Assembly (NCBI RefSeq): GCF_014648995.1
Contig: NZ_BMSE01000001.1
Coordinates: forward strand, 372,001-436,000
Length of the DNA stretch: 64,000 nt
Origin: Streptomyces massasporeus
Lineage (GTDB): Bacteria; Actinomycetota; Actinomycetes; Streptomycetales; Streptomycetaceae
Direction of reading: 5' to 3'
Positions within the stretch are counted from its first letter, which is position 1. Each line of letters begins with the position of its first letter. The notes under the pieces were generated by a model, which saw nothing but the letters and a program-made list of their open reading frames with translations, was not told where the DNA came from and made no database searches. A program made the translations under genes and the position numbers. This document shows positions 1 to 12,140 of this stretch, in pieces.

Positions 1-2
1 TG

Positions 3-4202
<4,200 letters not shown>

Positions 4203-4222
4203 GGACTGCCGCCGAGGGACGT

Positions 4223-4267
4223 GAGCGGGGCGGTGGACGGCACGGGATGCCGTCCACCGCCCCGCTC
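4223..4267 (+). terminator. Strong hairpin terminator after gnd
   Basis: A perfect 20-bp stem (4223-4242 with 4248-4267) and a 5-nt loop lie 20 nt after the gnd stop and before the convergent proline-rich gene. No U-run follows, as is normal in Streptomyces. Confidence 0.9.
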
Positions 4268-4289
4268 GCGTACGGGTCGGGATCGGGGG

Positions 4290-4541
4290 TCAGGACAGGG
4301 GTGGTCCGGGCTCCGGGCTCGGGACGGGATCCGGCCCCGGGGGGATCGGGGACGGGTCGGGGCCCGGCACGGGGCCGGGAGCCGGGGGCGCCGGTGGAGT
4401 GGGCGCCGGTGGGGGCGGGGTCGGCTCCGGGCCCGGCGGGGGCTGTGGGTTCGGCACCGGGTCGGGGTGCGGCTCCGGGCGCTGGGGATCCGGGCCCGGG
4501 GTCGGCGCCGGCGGCACGGGGTCGGGAATCGGGTTCGTCAT
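4290..4541 (-). CDS. Small proline-rich protein
   Basis: An 83-residue protein made almost entirely of Pro-X repeats with Asp, Glu, Thr and Gly (for example MTNPIPDPVPPAPTPGPDPQ). No fold or domain is recognisable and it is likely disordered. ATG 4541 is preceded by GGAGG with 6-nt spacing, which is good evidence that the frame is translated in spite of its composition. It has no signal peptide. Function unknown. Confidence 0.55.
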   Translation of the reverse strand: MTNPIPDPVPPAPTPGPDPQRPEPHPDPVPNPQPPPGPEPTPPPPAPTPPAPPAPGPVPGPDPSPIPPGPDPVPSPEPGPPLS

Positions 4542-4735
4542 CAGATCCTCCAGCCAGTGGGACGACTCCGGCTCTGGACTACTCCCCCGCCTACCCGGCC
4601 CCCGCCTCGGCAGTCACTCCCCGGCGGGACCGGGAGGGGACCAGGTGGGGGTAGGGGGGCCGGGACGATGCGCGTGGCGAGGCTGGCCCGGTTCAGGAGC
4701 GGCCGGGGCGGTGCGCGCGGCGGGGGTAGCCCCGT

Positions 4736-5080
4736 TCAGAAGCGGCCGGGGTGGGCCCGCAGCCAGTCCTTCGCCGCCGCCAGCAGGTCCTGGCCGGCCG
4801 GCGAGGCCTCGTCGGGGTGGCGTTCGATCCACCGGGTGACGTAGGGGCAGAGCGAGGCGACCGCGCTGTGCTCGCGATCGGCGAGGGCGAAGAGCTCGCG
4901 CGCGAGCGAACCGGCGATGCCCTTGCCCTCGTGGGCCGGCTCGACGATCGTGTGGACGGGCACGAGTGCCCGCTCGGGGCTTTCGAGCACGAAGTACTCG
5001 ATGTGGCCGACGACTTCACCGCCGGACACGGCCTCCAGCCGGCCCGCCGCCCGGTCGTCACGGATCTCCGGGTCGCTCAC
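4736..5080 (-). CDS. GNAT-like N-acetyltransferase, short (YjdJ/YidJ type)
   Basis: A 114-residue protein of the short GNAT class. The central HTIVEPAHEGKGIAGSLARE carries the acetyl-CoA binding signature, followed by CPYVTRWIERHPD, typical of the family. The substrate is unknown. The start is GTG 5080, with GGAG 8 nt upstream. It lies 27 bp after the panD stop on the same strand and is probably co-transcribed with it. Confidence 0.85.
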   Translation of the reverse strand: MSDPEIRDDRAAGRLEAVSGGEVVGHIEYFVLESPERALVPVHTIVEPAHEGKGIAGSLARELFALADREHSAVASLCPYVTRWIERHPDEASPAGQDLLAAAKDWLRAHPGRF

Positions 5081-5107
5081 GACACGCTCCTGTCCCCTGT
5101 ACGTCGG

Positions 5108-5527
5108 TCAGGCTCGGACGGCCTGCGGGCTGCGCTGCTGGTCCGAACCGGGCACCGGCTCGGACGGGTCCGCGCCCAGGGCCACGATCCGGTTGTCGCG
5201 GTCCACGTGCACGACCCGGGGGGTGAGTGCCCGCGCCTCGGCGTCCGTCACCTGGGTGTAGCTGATGATGATCACCAGATCGCCGGGGTGGACGAGATGG
5301 GCGGCGGCCCCGTTGATCCCGATCACGCCGGATCCGCGCTCCCCCTCGATGACGTACGTCTCCAGCCGGGCGCCGTTGGTGATGTCGACGATGTGCACGA
5401 GCTCGCCGGGCAGCAGATCGGCGGCGTCGAGCAGGTCGGCGTCGATGGTCACGGATCCCACGTAGTGCAGGTCGGCCTGGGTGACGGTGGCTCGGTGGAT
5501 CTTGGACTTGAACATAGTACGCAACAT
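5108..5527 (-). CDS. panD: Aspartate 1-decarboxylase
   Basis: A 139-residue proenzyme that makes beta-alanine from L-aspartate for pantothenate and CoA synthesis. Self-cleavage between Gly and Ser in HYVGSVTID gives the pyruvoyl cofactor. Other family blocks are present: [51 protein letters not shown]. The start at 5527 has GGGAG about 9 nt upstream; ATG 5515 (MFKSKI) is an alternative that matches the shorter family form. The C-terminal 20 residues are poorly conserved. First gene of a likely two-gene unit with the GNAT gene. Confidence 0.95.
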   Translation of the reverse strand: MLRTMFKSKIHRATVTQADLHYVGSVTIDADLLDAADLLPGELVHIVDITNGARLETYVIEGERGSGVIGINGAAAHLVHPGDLVIIISYTQVTDAEARALTPRVVHVDRDNRIVALGADPSEPVPGSDQQRSPQAVRA

Positions 5528-6041
5528 CGGGGCACTCCCACAAGTAGGCTCCCTGCCTGCATTTTTGCAGGTCAAGGGCTGTTTCCACACCCTACAACGA
5601 GTCGCATGTTCGGGCAGCTGTCCCCAGGTTCTTCAGGACTCATGCTGACCACTTGCTGACTTTCCTGACGCCCCGTCAGGTAGCCGGGGAAGGCTTCGCT
5701 CACTCTCGCGGACCCCACCGTGGCGACGGCCCAAGCCTACGCAGCACCCCCCGAAGGACGTCCGTGATCACCGTCACGCAGACGGTCTGGACGGTAGTCA
5801 GGAGCGAAGGCGCTCGACCGGAAGTCGGACCACGCGCCGCCATGGGACAGCTGGCCCACGCCCCTCGTATCCCGCCTCAAAGGAGGAGGCGCCCACAGCT
5901 CTATGAATCTGAGTGGCCGAAGCAGCGCGGCAACATAGCGGCGGATCGCCGGTTAGCCAAACCGGCGATTCTCACGACCATGGCTGTGGCTCGTCCGGTG
6001 ACTCTTGGCGGTGGCACAGGGCGGGTGTCAAGGACGTTTGA
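5528..6041. other. Intergenic stretch, no supported gene
   Basis: Open frames here have non-streptomycete codon bias or no ribosome site. The panD promoter should lie at the left end. There is a small hairpin at 5664-5680 (CCTGACG arms) and a perfect 10-bp stem with 5-nt loop at 5945-5969 (ATCGCCGGTT arms). Nothing else recognised. Confidence 0.5.
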
Positions 6042-6323
6042 AATTCGGCCAGAGCAGAGCGCGAGCCGCTGCCGCGATCAGACTCACCATTCATCCTGCC
6101 GCTGGCTGTCAGCGATCACCTGGCGTTCACCACGTACGCGGATGCCCAGCCGGACCATGCAGTGCACATTCGGCGACGCGGCAATGGCGGTTCGGCGGAG
6201 TGGACGCTGTCGCCCCTGGGCGAGGAAGGTGCGTACGAGCTTGCCTTCAAGCTGCCGAAGCAGGTGGAGGACTGGATCAGTGACGTCGAGGGGAAGGAGC
6301 GGCGGCGCACCCTAGTGGCCTGA
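6042..6323 (+). pseudogene. Gene fragment cut by IS630 insertion; family unknown
   Basis: The frame with codons starting at 6042 reads like real protein with good codon bias, including SPFILPLAVSDHLAFTTYAD and YELAFKLPKQVEDWISDVEG. It has no start codon after an upstream stop at 6039, and its last codons and stop (cta gtg gcc tga) fall in the IS630 left end, which begins at 6315. So both ends are missing: the 5' end by an unseen event, the 3' end by the transposon. I do not recognise the family. Confidence 0.5.
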
Positions 6324-7438
6324 GTCGAAGATTCGTCGTTGGTTGGGGCATGAGTCGTCCGGGTCCGAAGATTCCGCCGTTGTCGGTGACTGATGCTCAA
6401 CGAGCCGTGCTGGAGGGATGGGTGCGTCGTCGCACGACGGCCCAGGCACTGGCCCAGCGGTCGCGGATCGTGCTGGAATGCGCCGAGGGGCACTCGATCA
6501 TGGAGGTGTCCCGCAGGCTGGGGATCACCCCGGACACGGTCCGCACCTGGCGGCGGCGTTTCATCGAACGGGGCCTGGACGGCCTGTCCGACGAGCCACG
6601 GCCCGGTGTCCCGCGGAAGATCACCGACGCGGACGTCGAGCGGGTCATCGTGAAGACGCTGGAGGAGAAGCCGAAGAACGCCACCCACTGGTCGACCCGG
6701 TCGATGGCGGCGGCCACCGGCATGTCCCAGTCCGCTATCTCGCGGATCTGGCGGGCGCTCGCGCTGGCCCCGCACCGCTCGCAGACGTTCAAGCTGTCCA
6801 CGGACCCTCTGTTCATCGACAAGGTCCGTGACGTGGTCGGGCTCTACCTGGACCCTCCGGAGAAGGCCCTCGTCTTGTGCGTGGACGAGAAGTCGCAGAT
6901 CCAGGCCCTGGACCGGTCCCAGCCCGTGTTACCGATGGTTCCCGGGGTTCCCGAGCGTCGCAGCCACGACTACGTCCGGGCCGGCACCACCACCCTGTTC
7001 GCGGCCCTGGAGGTCGCCACAGGGAAGGTGATCGGCTCTCTGCACCGCAGGCATCGGGCCGTGGAGTTCAAGAAGTTCCTGGCCAAGCTGGACAAGGAGG
7101 TGCCCGCCGACCTGGACGTGCACCTGATCCTGGACAACTACGTCACCCACAAAACGCCGGTCATCAAGAAGTGGCTGCTGGCGCATCCCCGTTTCCATCT
7201 GCACTTCACGCCGACGAGTTCGTCCTGGCTGAACCTGGTGGAGCGGTGGTTCGCCGAGCTCACGCAGAAGAAGCTCAAGCGGGGTGTTCACCGCTCCGTC
7301 CAGGCCCTTGAACGCGACATCCGGTCCTGGCTTGCCGACTGGAACGACAACCCACGACCGTTCGTCTGGACGAAGACCGCCGACGAGATCCTTGACAAAG
7401 TCGCGGCCTACTGCCGACGAATCTCTGACTCAGGTCAC
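6315..7438 (+). mobile_element. IS630-family element, copy 1
   Basis: A 1124-bp element flanked by TA (6313-6314 and 7439-7440). Its ends are imperfect inverted repeats: left GTGGCCTGAGTCGAAGATTC, right the complement of GTGACCTGAGTCAGAGATTC. TA target duplication is the rule for IS630 elements. It holds one intact transposase gene and abuts copy 2 with only the shared TA between them. Confidence 0.9.
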
Positions 7439-7441
7439 TAG
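6350..7441 (+). CDS. IS630-family DDE transposase, intact
   Basis: 363 residues. An N-terminal helix-turn-helix (about 20-75, SRRLGITPDTVRTWRRRF) binds the ends. The RNase H-fold catalytic domain carries the triad Asp179 (CVDEKS), Asp262 (ILDNYVTHK) and Glu298 (WLNLVERWFAEL), with the usual short D-E spacing of IS630/Tc1-mariner enzymes. The stop codon TAG is built from the target TA at 7439-7440 plus the first base of copy 2, so the element itself does not encode its stop. All motifs are intact, so it is probably active. Confidence 0.95.
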   Translation: MSRPGPKIPPLSVTDAQRAVLEGWVRRRTTAQALAQRSRIVLECAEGHSIMEVSRRLGITPDTVRTWRRRFIERGLDGLSDEPRPGVPRKITDADVERVIVKTLEEKPKNATHWSTRSMAAATGMSQSAISRIWRALALAPHRSQTFKLSTDPLFIDKVRDVVGLYLDPPEKALVLCVDEKSQIQALDRSQPVLPMVPGVPERRSHDYVRAGTTTLFAALEVATGKVIGSLHRRHRAVEFKKFLAKLDKEVPADLDVHLILDNYVTHKTPVIKKWLLAHPRFHLHFTPTSSSWLNLVERWFAELTQKKLKRGVHRSVQALERDIRSWLADWNDNPRPFVWTKTADEILDKVAAYCRRISDSGH

Positions 7442-8531
7442 TGACCTGAGTCAGAGATTCGTCGTTGGTTCGGTATGAGTCGTCCGGGTCCTAAGATTCC
7501 GCCGTTGTCGGTCACTGACGCCCAGCGGGCTGTGCTGGAGGGCTGGGTGCGTCGTCGTTCGACGGCTCAGGCTCTGGCCCAGCGCTCATATCATGGAGGT
7601 GTCCCGTCGGCTGGGGGTCACTCCGGACACGGTCCGCACCTGGCGGCGGCGCTTCCTGGAACGGGGCCTGGACGGTCTGTCCGACGAGCCGAGGCCCGGT
7701 GTCCCCCGCAAGATCACCGATGCGGATGTCGAGCGCGTCATCGTCAAGACGCTCGAGGAGAAGCCGAAGAACGCCACTCACTGGTCGACCCGATCGATGG
7801 CCGCGGCCACGGGCATGTCCCAGTCCGCGATCTCGCGGATCTGGCGGGCGTTCGCCCTGGCCCCGCACCGTTCGGAGACGTTCAAGCTCTCCACCGACCC
7901 TTTATTCATCGACAAGGTCCGTGACGTGGTCGGGCTCTATCTGGACCCGCCGGAGAAGGCCCTGGTGCTGTGCGTGGACGAGAAGTCGCAGATCCAGGCC
8001 CTGGACCGGTCGCAGCCCGTTCTGCCGATGGTGCCCGGCGTTCCCGAGCGCCGCAGCCACGACTACGTCCGGGCCGGCACCACCACCCTGTTCGCGGCCC
8101 TGGAGGTCGCCACAGGGAAAGTGATCGGCTCCCTCCACCGGCGGCACCGGGCCGTGGAGTTCAGGAAGTTCCTCACCAAGCTGGACAAGGAGGTGCCCGC
8201 CGGCCTCGAGGTGCACCTGATTCTCGACAACTACGTCACCCACAAGACGCCCGCCATCAAGCAGTGGCTGCTGGCGCATCCGCGCTTCCACCTGCACTTC
8301 ACGCCGACGAGCTCGTCCTGGCTATACCTGGTGGAGCGGTGGTTCGCCGAGCTCACACAGAAGAAGCTCAAGCGAGGCGTCCACCGCTCCGTCCAGGCAC
8401 TCGAACGCGACATCAGGTCCTGGCTCGCCGACTGGAACGAGCACCCCAGGCCCTTCGTCTGGACGAAGACCGCAGACGAGATCCTCGACAAAGTCGCCGC
8501 CTACTGCCGACGAATCTCCGACTCAGGTCAC
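7441..8531 (+). mobile_element. IS630-family element, copy 2 (defective), in tandem with copy 1
   Basis: Same element in the same orientation, starting at the base after the shared TA and ending before TA 8532-8533. It is 1091 bp, shorter than copy 1 because of an internal deletion near 7585-7589. Both inverted repeats are intact, so it could still be moved by copy 1 transposase. Confidence 0.9.
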
Positions 8532-8534
8532 TAG
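7475..8534 (+). pseudogene. IS630 transposase with net 32-bp deletion and frameshift
   Basis: Starts MSRPGPKIPPLSVTDAQRAV like copies 1 and 3. At about 7585 a net 32 bp are missing compared with both other copies, and the frame changes, joining AQALAQRS to an out-of-frame continuation. The remainder is open from 7593 to 8534 and keeps the DDE residues, with Asn to Tyr in the SSWLYLVERW block. The protein lacks part of the helix-turn-helix and is unlikely to work. Confidence 0.9.
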
Positions 8535-8555
8535 AACCAAGGGGTCAGTTCCGTC

Positions 8556-9246
8556 ATGCGCGTTCGCGTCGCCACCACCGTACTCGGCATCACCGCCGCC
8601 CTCCTCGCCGTGCCCGCCTGCTCCACCGACACCACCGGGTCCAAGCACCAGACCCCCTCCTCCCGTACGGGAAAGTCGGCCGACGCCGTCCAGAAGCCGG
8701 CCGCGCTCTCCTCGGCCGCGCTCGAGTCCCGCCTGCTCGACCCGCGCGACCTCGGCAGCGGCTACCTCCCCAAGCCGGAGCGTCCGGCCAGCACGAAGAC
8801 GTCACCGTCATCGGCTGCCCGGCCCTGAGCGAGCTGGGTGGCGACGCGGCGACTGGCGGCACGCTCGCCTTCCCGCACAAGGCGAAGGCGGACTTCACCT
8901 ACGGCGGCAGCTCCTCGGAGATCTCCGAGGAGCTGTACAGCGACAGCCCGAAGAAGCTCTCCGACGGCATCGACCGGATCTTCGACGCCATGACCGGCTG
9001 CCTGACCTATCAGGTCGTCGCGGGCGGCACCCCGGTCGACGTGACCTCGCAGAAGCGCCCGCACCCCACGCCAGCGGTGACGAGCGGTGGAGCCAGCTTC
9101 TGACGTTTATCGCCGGGGGACGGAGCACCGTGGTCAAGCAGACCGCGATCCGCGACGGCAACCTGCTGCTGGTCGTCTCCGGCTCCCCGGCCCTCGTCGA
9201 CCGCCACCTCGACAAGGCCCTCGACAAGGCCACGGCAACGAGCTGA
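8556..9246 (+). pseudogene. Lipoprotein/sensor-domain gene broken by two frameshifts
   Basis: Frame 1 (from ATG 8556) gives a lipoprotein signal peptide, ALLAVPAC, then LLDPRDLGSGY. Near 8780-8800 the sense moves to a second frame (DVTVIGCPALSELGGD through GTPVDVTSQK). Near 9065-9090 it moves to a third (RWSQLLTFIAGGRSTVVKQT through the stop at 9244). Joined, this is one secreted lipoprotein of about 230 residues resembling the sensor-domain lipoproteins common in Streptomyces. IS630 copy 2 ends 24 bp upstream of the start, so the original promoter is separated from the gene. Role unknown. Confidence 0.8.
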
Positions 9247-9303
9247 CCTGCGTGCACGTCACGCTGCTGCCTCCGACCACCGCAGGTCGGGGGCAGCAGT
9301 TCG

Positions 9304-9552
9304 TTACTGGCTGACGCGTTGAGCGGCGCGAGCGGCTTGGCCTGGTACCCAGGCTCGGACCTGGCCGGGCTGGAAGCAGAGCACGTTCGGGTTGTGACTG
9401 TGCGGCCCGTAGCCGCTGCAGGCGTTCACGAGCAGGTACGCGCCTGCGGGAACGTGCCAGTTCCAGAACCAGGCGTCCTGCTGCCGCCCGGTGTCGCACC
9501 AGGTCACGACAGCTTTGGAGCCACGGCGGCCGTGCTGGTAGACCCGCGACAC
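9304..9552 (-). CDS. Small hypothetical protein, possibly a 5'-truncated remnant
   Basis: 82 residues from GTG 9552, with protein-like composition: KAVVTWCDTG, WFWNWHVPAGAYLLVNACSG, NPNVLCFQPGQVRAWVPGQ. Three Cys and many aromatics suggest a small extracytoplasmic beta domain, but there is no signal peptide. An in-frame stop lies 30 nt upstream and there is no clear ribosome site, so it may be the rest of a longer secreted protein. Not recognised. Confidence 0.45.
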   Translation of the reverse strand: MSRVYQHGRRGSKAVVTWCDTGRQQDAWFWNWHVPAGAYLLVNACSGYGPHSHNPNVLCFQPGQVRAWVPGQAARAAQRVSQ

Positions 9553-9796
9553 ATGGAGGAGTTGCCCCTGCCCGGAGCTTCAGTGCTGCTGAAATGCCTG
9601 CCACTGCGCCGCGAGGGCAGCCGTACGCTTGCGGCGTGAACGGACCGTCAACGCGCTCGTCACGGCGACGATGAGAGCGATGACCATAAAGGCGCCGGGG
9701 CTGGGGGCATTGCCGCATCCTGCATCGTTCCATCAACGGGCGGCAACTCTTCCTGGCATCGAACCCCGAACGGCCACTTCACCCGAGAAGCAAGAA

Positions 9797-9830
9797 AGTC
9801 CGGCACCCCCAACTGGGAGGGTGCCGGACT
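9797..9830 (-). terminator. Hairpin terminator after the DUF317 gene
   Basis: Perfect 12-bp stem (AGTCCGGCACCC at 9797-9808 with 9819-9830) and a 10-nt loop, beginning about 29 nt past the stop of the minus-strand DUF317 gene. Confidence 0.85.
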
Positions 9831-9858
9831 GCGATCGTCGAGAGTTGTGCGCGGGACG

Positions 9859-10680
9859 TTAGATGGCCGGCGCGCGCAGGAGGCGCTCCTGGGTGGCCTC
9901 GGGCAGCACCCGCCGCAGGACCGGTGCGGTCGAGCTGAGGGAGGCGGCGAAGGCGGCGACGAGATCGTGCGGGACGCTGGCAGCGAACGATGCCGCCCAC
10001 AGACACGGTGCGCCGAGCGCGGGCTCGGCCCACGCCTGCCATCCGGCCGGTCCCGTCTCGTCGTCCTCGGCGGACAGGGCCCGCGTGTCGGCGTCCTGGA
10101 TGAGGGGCGGGACCTCACCGAGGCTGATGTGCGAGGTGAACATCGGGTCCGTCGCCGCCGCCTCGGGTTGGTCGATGTCGCGGAACCATCCGTGGGCGGC
10201 GACAGCGTCAAGGACCAGCTCGGATCCGGCGAGCGGCACGGCCGGCTGGTCGCTTGCGTCGAGCGCGATGAGGAAGTCGACCACCGCCTCGCCGGGGACG
10301 TCACGGGTGAAGTAGGCCGACCACTGGGCGAGCGGGCTGCTCGCCTCGGCTCGGGCGGAGATCTGCCAGGCGATCGGCAGCTCGCCCAGGTGGAACGGCT
10401 CGTCCGCCAGGCCCCACTGGGCCCAGCGCAAAGCGTCGGGGCTGATGTGCAGGACGGTGCTGCGCAAGACCTGGCGGTCCTCCGGCGCCTCGTCCGGCTC
10501 GTGCCGTCCGCGGACGATCGTCAGGCTCGTCCAACCCAGGCCGGCGAGCGCGTCGGCGACGACGTCGTAGAGGCGTCCATCGTCACCGGCCAGGTGCCGG
10601 GGGCCGACCCAGAACGCGGGTTGGCCGCCGCGCGGGGTGGACGAGTCGGGCGGGAAGTCAGGGTACAGGGGCGCCTCCAA
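9859..10680 (-). CDS. DUF317 domain protein
   Basis: 273 residues with two DUF317-like modules, about 18-125 and 135-262; the second contains AHGWFRDIDQPEAAATDPMF, WAEPALGAPCLWAASFAASV and a helical C-terminus. DUF317 proteins are abundant in Streptomyces and often sit on integrative elements or plasmids; their role is unknown. The gene follows a 96-residue gene on the same strand by 15 bp, with a terminator after it, so the two form an operon. A related fragment lies just upstream at 11095-11316. Confidence 0.85.
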   Translation of the reverse strand: MEAPLYPDFPPDSSTPRGGQPAFWVGPRHLAGDDGRLYDVVADALAGLGWTSLTIVRGRHEPDEAPEDRQVLRSTVLHISPDALRWAQWGLADEPFHLGELPIAWQISARAEASSPLAQWSAYFTRDVPGEAVVDFLIALDASDQPAVPLAGSELVLDAVAAHGWFRDIDQPEAAATDPMFTSHISLGEVPPLIQDADTRALSAEDDETGPAGWQAWAEPALGAPCLWAASFAASVPHDLVAAFAASLSSTAPVLRRVLPEATQERLLRAPAI

Positions 10681-10695
10681 GGGCTCGGTGCGGGT

Positions 10696-10986
10696 CTAGT
10701 TGCCGCCGGCGCGGCGCCGTGGGCGGCGCGGGGGCGCCTGGACGGGGCCCTGCCACGTCAGCTCGATGGCGACCTCCGGCGGAAGGTGGCCGAGCTGTGC
10801 GTCCTCGTCACGCCCTTCGGCGAGGTAGACGACGGTCCGGTCGGTCTCGTCGACCGACTGCAGGACCTGCGCCAAGCGGTGCGCCATCGGGAAGAACGGG
10901 TTCATGGCCTGGCGGACCGGAGCACTCCGGTCGCAGCCGGACAACAGGTCAATGAGATCGCCGACGGTCATCTCCGGGGACGTCAC
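10696..10986 (-). CDS. Small conserved-type protein in operon with DUF317
   Basis: 96 residues: an acidic helical N-terminus (MTVGDLIDLLSGCDRSAPVR), AMNPFFPMAHRLAQVLQSVD, TVVYLAEGRDEDAQLGHLPP, and a basic C-terminal tail RRPRRRAGG. The first 60 residues resemble small Streptomyces proteins usually found next to DUF317 genes, but I cannot name a function. No signal or membrane segment. First gene of the two-gene unit. Confidence 0.7.
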   Translation of the reverse strand: MTSPEMTVGDLIDLLSGCDRSAPVRQAMNPFFPMAHRLAQVLQSVDETDRTVVYLAEGRDEDAQLGHLPPEVAIELTWQGPVQAPPRRPRRRAGGN

Positions 10987-11094
10987 GAACAGCCTCCTGG
11001 GGCGCGGGGAAAACAGGGCAGTGGAACGGGACGGGCCGGCCTTCGGTATGGCCAGCGCTCACAGGGCGGGCATTACGCGTCGGTGTCCGCGCTG

Positions 11095-11316
11095 TCAGAG
11101 GCAGCGTGAGGTCTCCAGCACGCGCGCTACGGTCGCGGCGACGATGTCGGCCGGCGTCTCGGTATCGAACGACAGGTGGTAGCCGCGGACCTTGGCGGTG
11201 CCGGTGACGGCGATCTTCCATCCCTCGCCGTCCGTGCCGAGGCGGCCGAGCGGGAACCATCCGAGGTAGAACCGGCCGTCCTTGGAGCTTCTCCGAACTA
11301 CCGGGGCGTCCCGTGG
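11095..11316 (-). pseudogene. 5'-less fragment of a DUF317-like protein
   Basis: An open frame without a start codon reads DGRFYLGWFPLGRLGTDG, then WKIAVTGTAKVRGYHLSFDT, ETPADIVAATVARVLETSRC and stop (11095-11097). The pattern of short strands around FYLGW and WKIAV followed by a C-terminal helix resembles the end of a DUF317-like domain. An in-frame stop at 11317-11319 and the lack of any start show it is a remnant. The divergent methyltransferase begins 49 bp away. Confidence 0.6.
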
Positions 11317-11364
11317 TCAGGTGGTCCTGCGGGGAAGGGGCCGGTCTGGGGCCGGAGAACCGCT

Positions 11365-12024
11365 GTGAACGGCGCGGGTGTTAGCTTCCTTCCCGTGTTA
11401 AGACACCAGGACGAGACCAGGGCGGCCTATGACGGGGTCGTCGATCTGTATGCGTCGATGTTCGCTAATCGGTTGGAGACGCAGCCGTTCGCACGGAACA
11501 TGATCGGCACCTTCGCCGAGCTCGTGCGTGGGACGGGGAACTTGCGGGCAGCCGACGTCGGGTGCGGACCCGGCCATTTGACGGCCATGTTGCACGACTT
11601 GGGGCTGGACGCCTTCGGGCTCGACCTCTCCCCCGCTATGGTCGCCCACGCCCGGCGGGCCCATCCGGCGCTGCGGTTCGACGAAGCGCGAATGGAGGCC
11701 CTGCCGGTCGAGGACGGCGCGCTCGGCGGAGTGCTGGCCCACTACTCGATGATCCATACCCCACCTGGAGAATTGCCCGCGCTACTCGCTGAGCAGGTGC
11801 GTGTCCTGGCACCAGGGGGCCTGCTCCTGGCGTCCTTCTTCGGAACCGAAGGGTCGGAGCCTGTCCGCTTCGACCACAAGGTGGCGCCTGCCTATAGCTG
11901 GCCGGCGGAGCAGTTTGCCGAGTTGCTGGCCGGGGCCGGACTCGTCACGGTGGCTCGGTTGCTCCACGACCCGGCGTCTGAGCGGGGCTTCCTCGACACC
12001 CACCTGCTGGCCCGCCGCCCGTAG
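11365..12024 (+). CDS. Class I SAM-dependent methyltransferase
   Basis: A 219-residue Rossmann-fold methyltransferase: motif I AADVGCGPGHLTAML, acidic loop LDLSPAMV, motif IV region GVLAHYSMIHTPPGE, motif V LAPGGLLLASFFG. Substrate unknown; it belongs to the UbiE-like small-molecule group. GTG 11365 was chosen because GGAGA lies 9 nt upstream; GTG 11395 (MLRHQDETR) is possible. Standing alone between a DUF317 remnant and a decayed recombinase, it looks like accessory cargo. Confidence 0.88.
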   Translation: MNGAGVSFLPVLRHQDETRAAYDGVVDLYASMFANRLETQPFARNMIGTFAELVRGTGNLRAADVGCGPGHLTAMLHDLGLDAFGLDLSPAMVAHARRAHPALRFDEARMEALPVEDGALGGVLAHYSMIHTPPGELPALLAEQVRVLAPGGLLLASFFGTEGSEPVRFDHKVAPAYSWPAEQFAELLAGAGLVTVARLLHDPASERGFLDTHLLARRP

Positions 12025-12140
12025 AACGTGGCCCGTGGCCGAGGTCGGGGTGGTGTAGATCATCCACGTGGATGAAGCTCGTCCAAGTGCCGCGTTCGGT
12101 GGCGGTGTCCGCTGAGCACGCCGGAGTGACAGCTGTTCAG

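Noticed and set aside
5653..6315. 220-codon plus-strand frame between panD and the IS630
   Set aside because: Arg/Ser/Thr-rich, no start signal, and its right part overlaps a better-supported fragment in another frame.
9660..9740. Short hydrophobic frame MVIALIVAVTSALTV on the minus strand
   Set aside because: Only 35 codons from the sole ATG and no ribosome site; could be a small membrane peptide, but unsupported.
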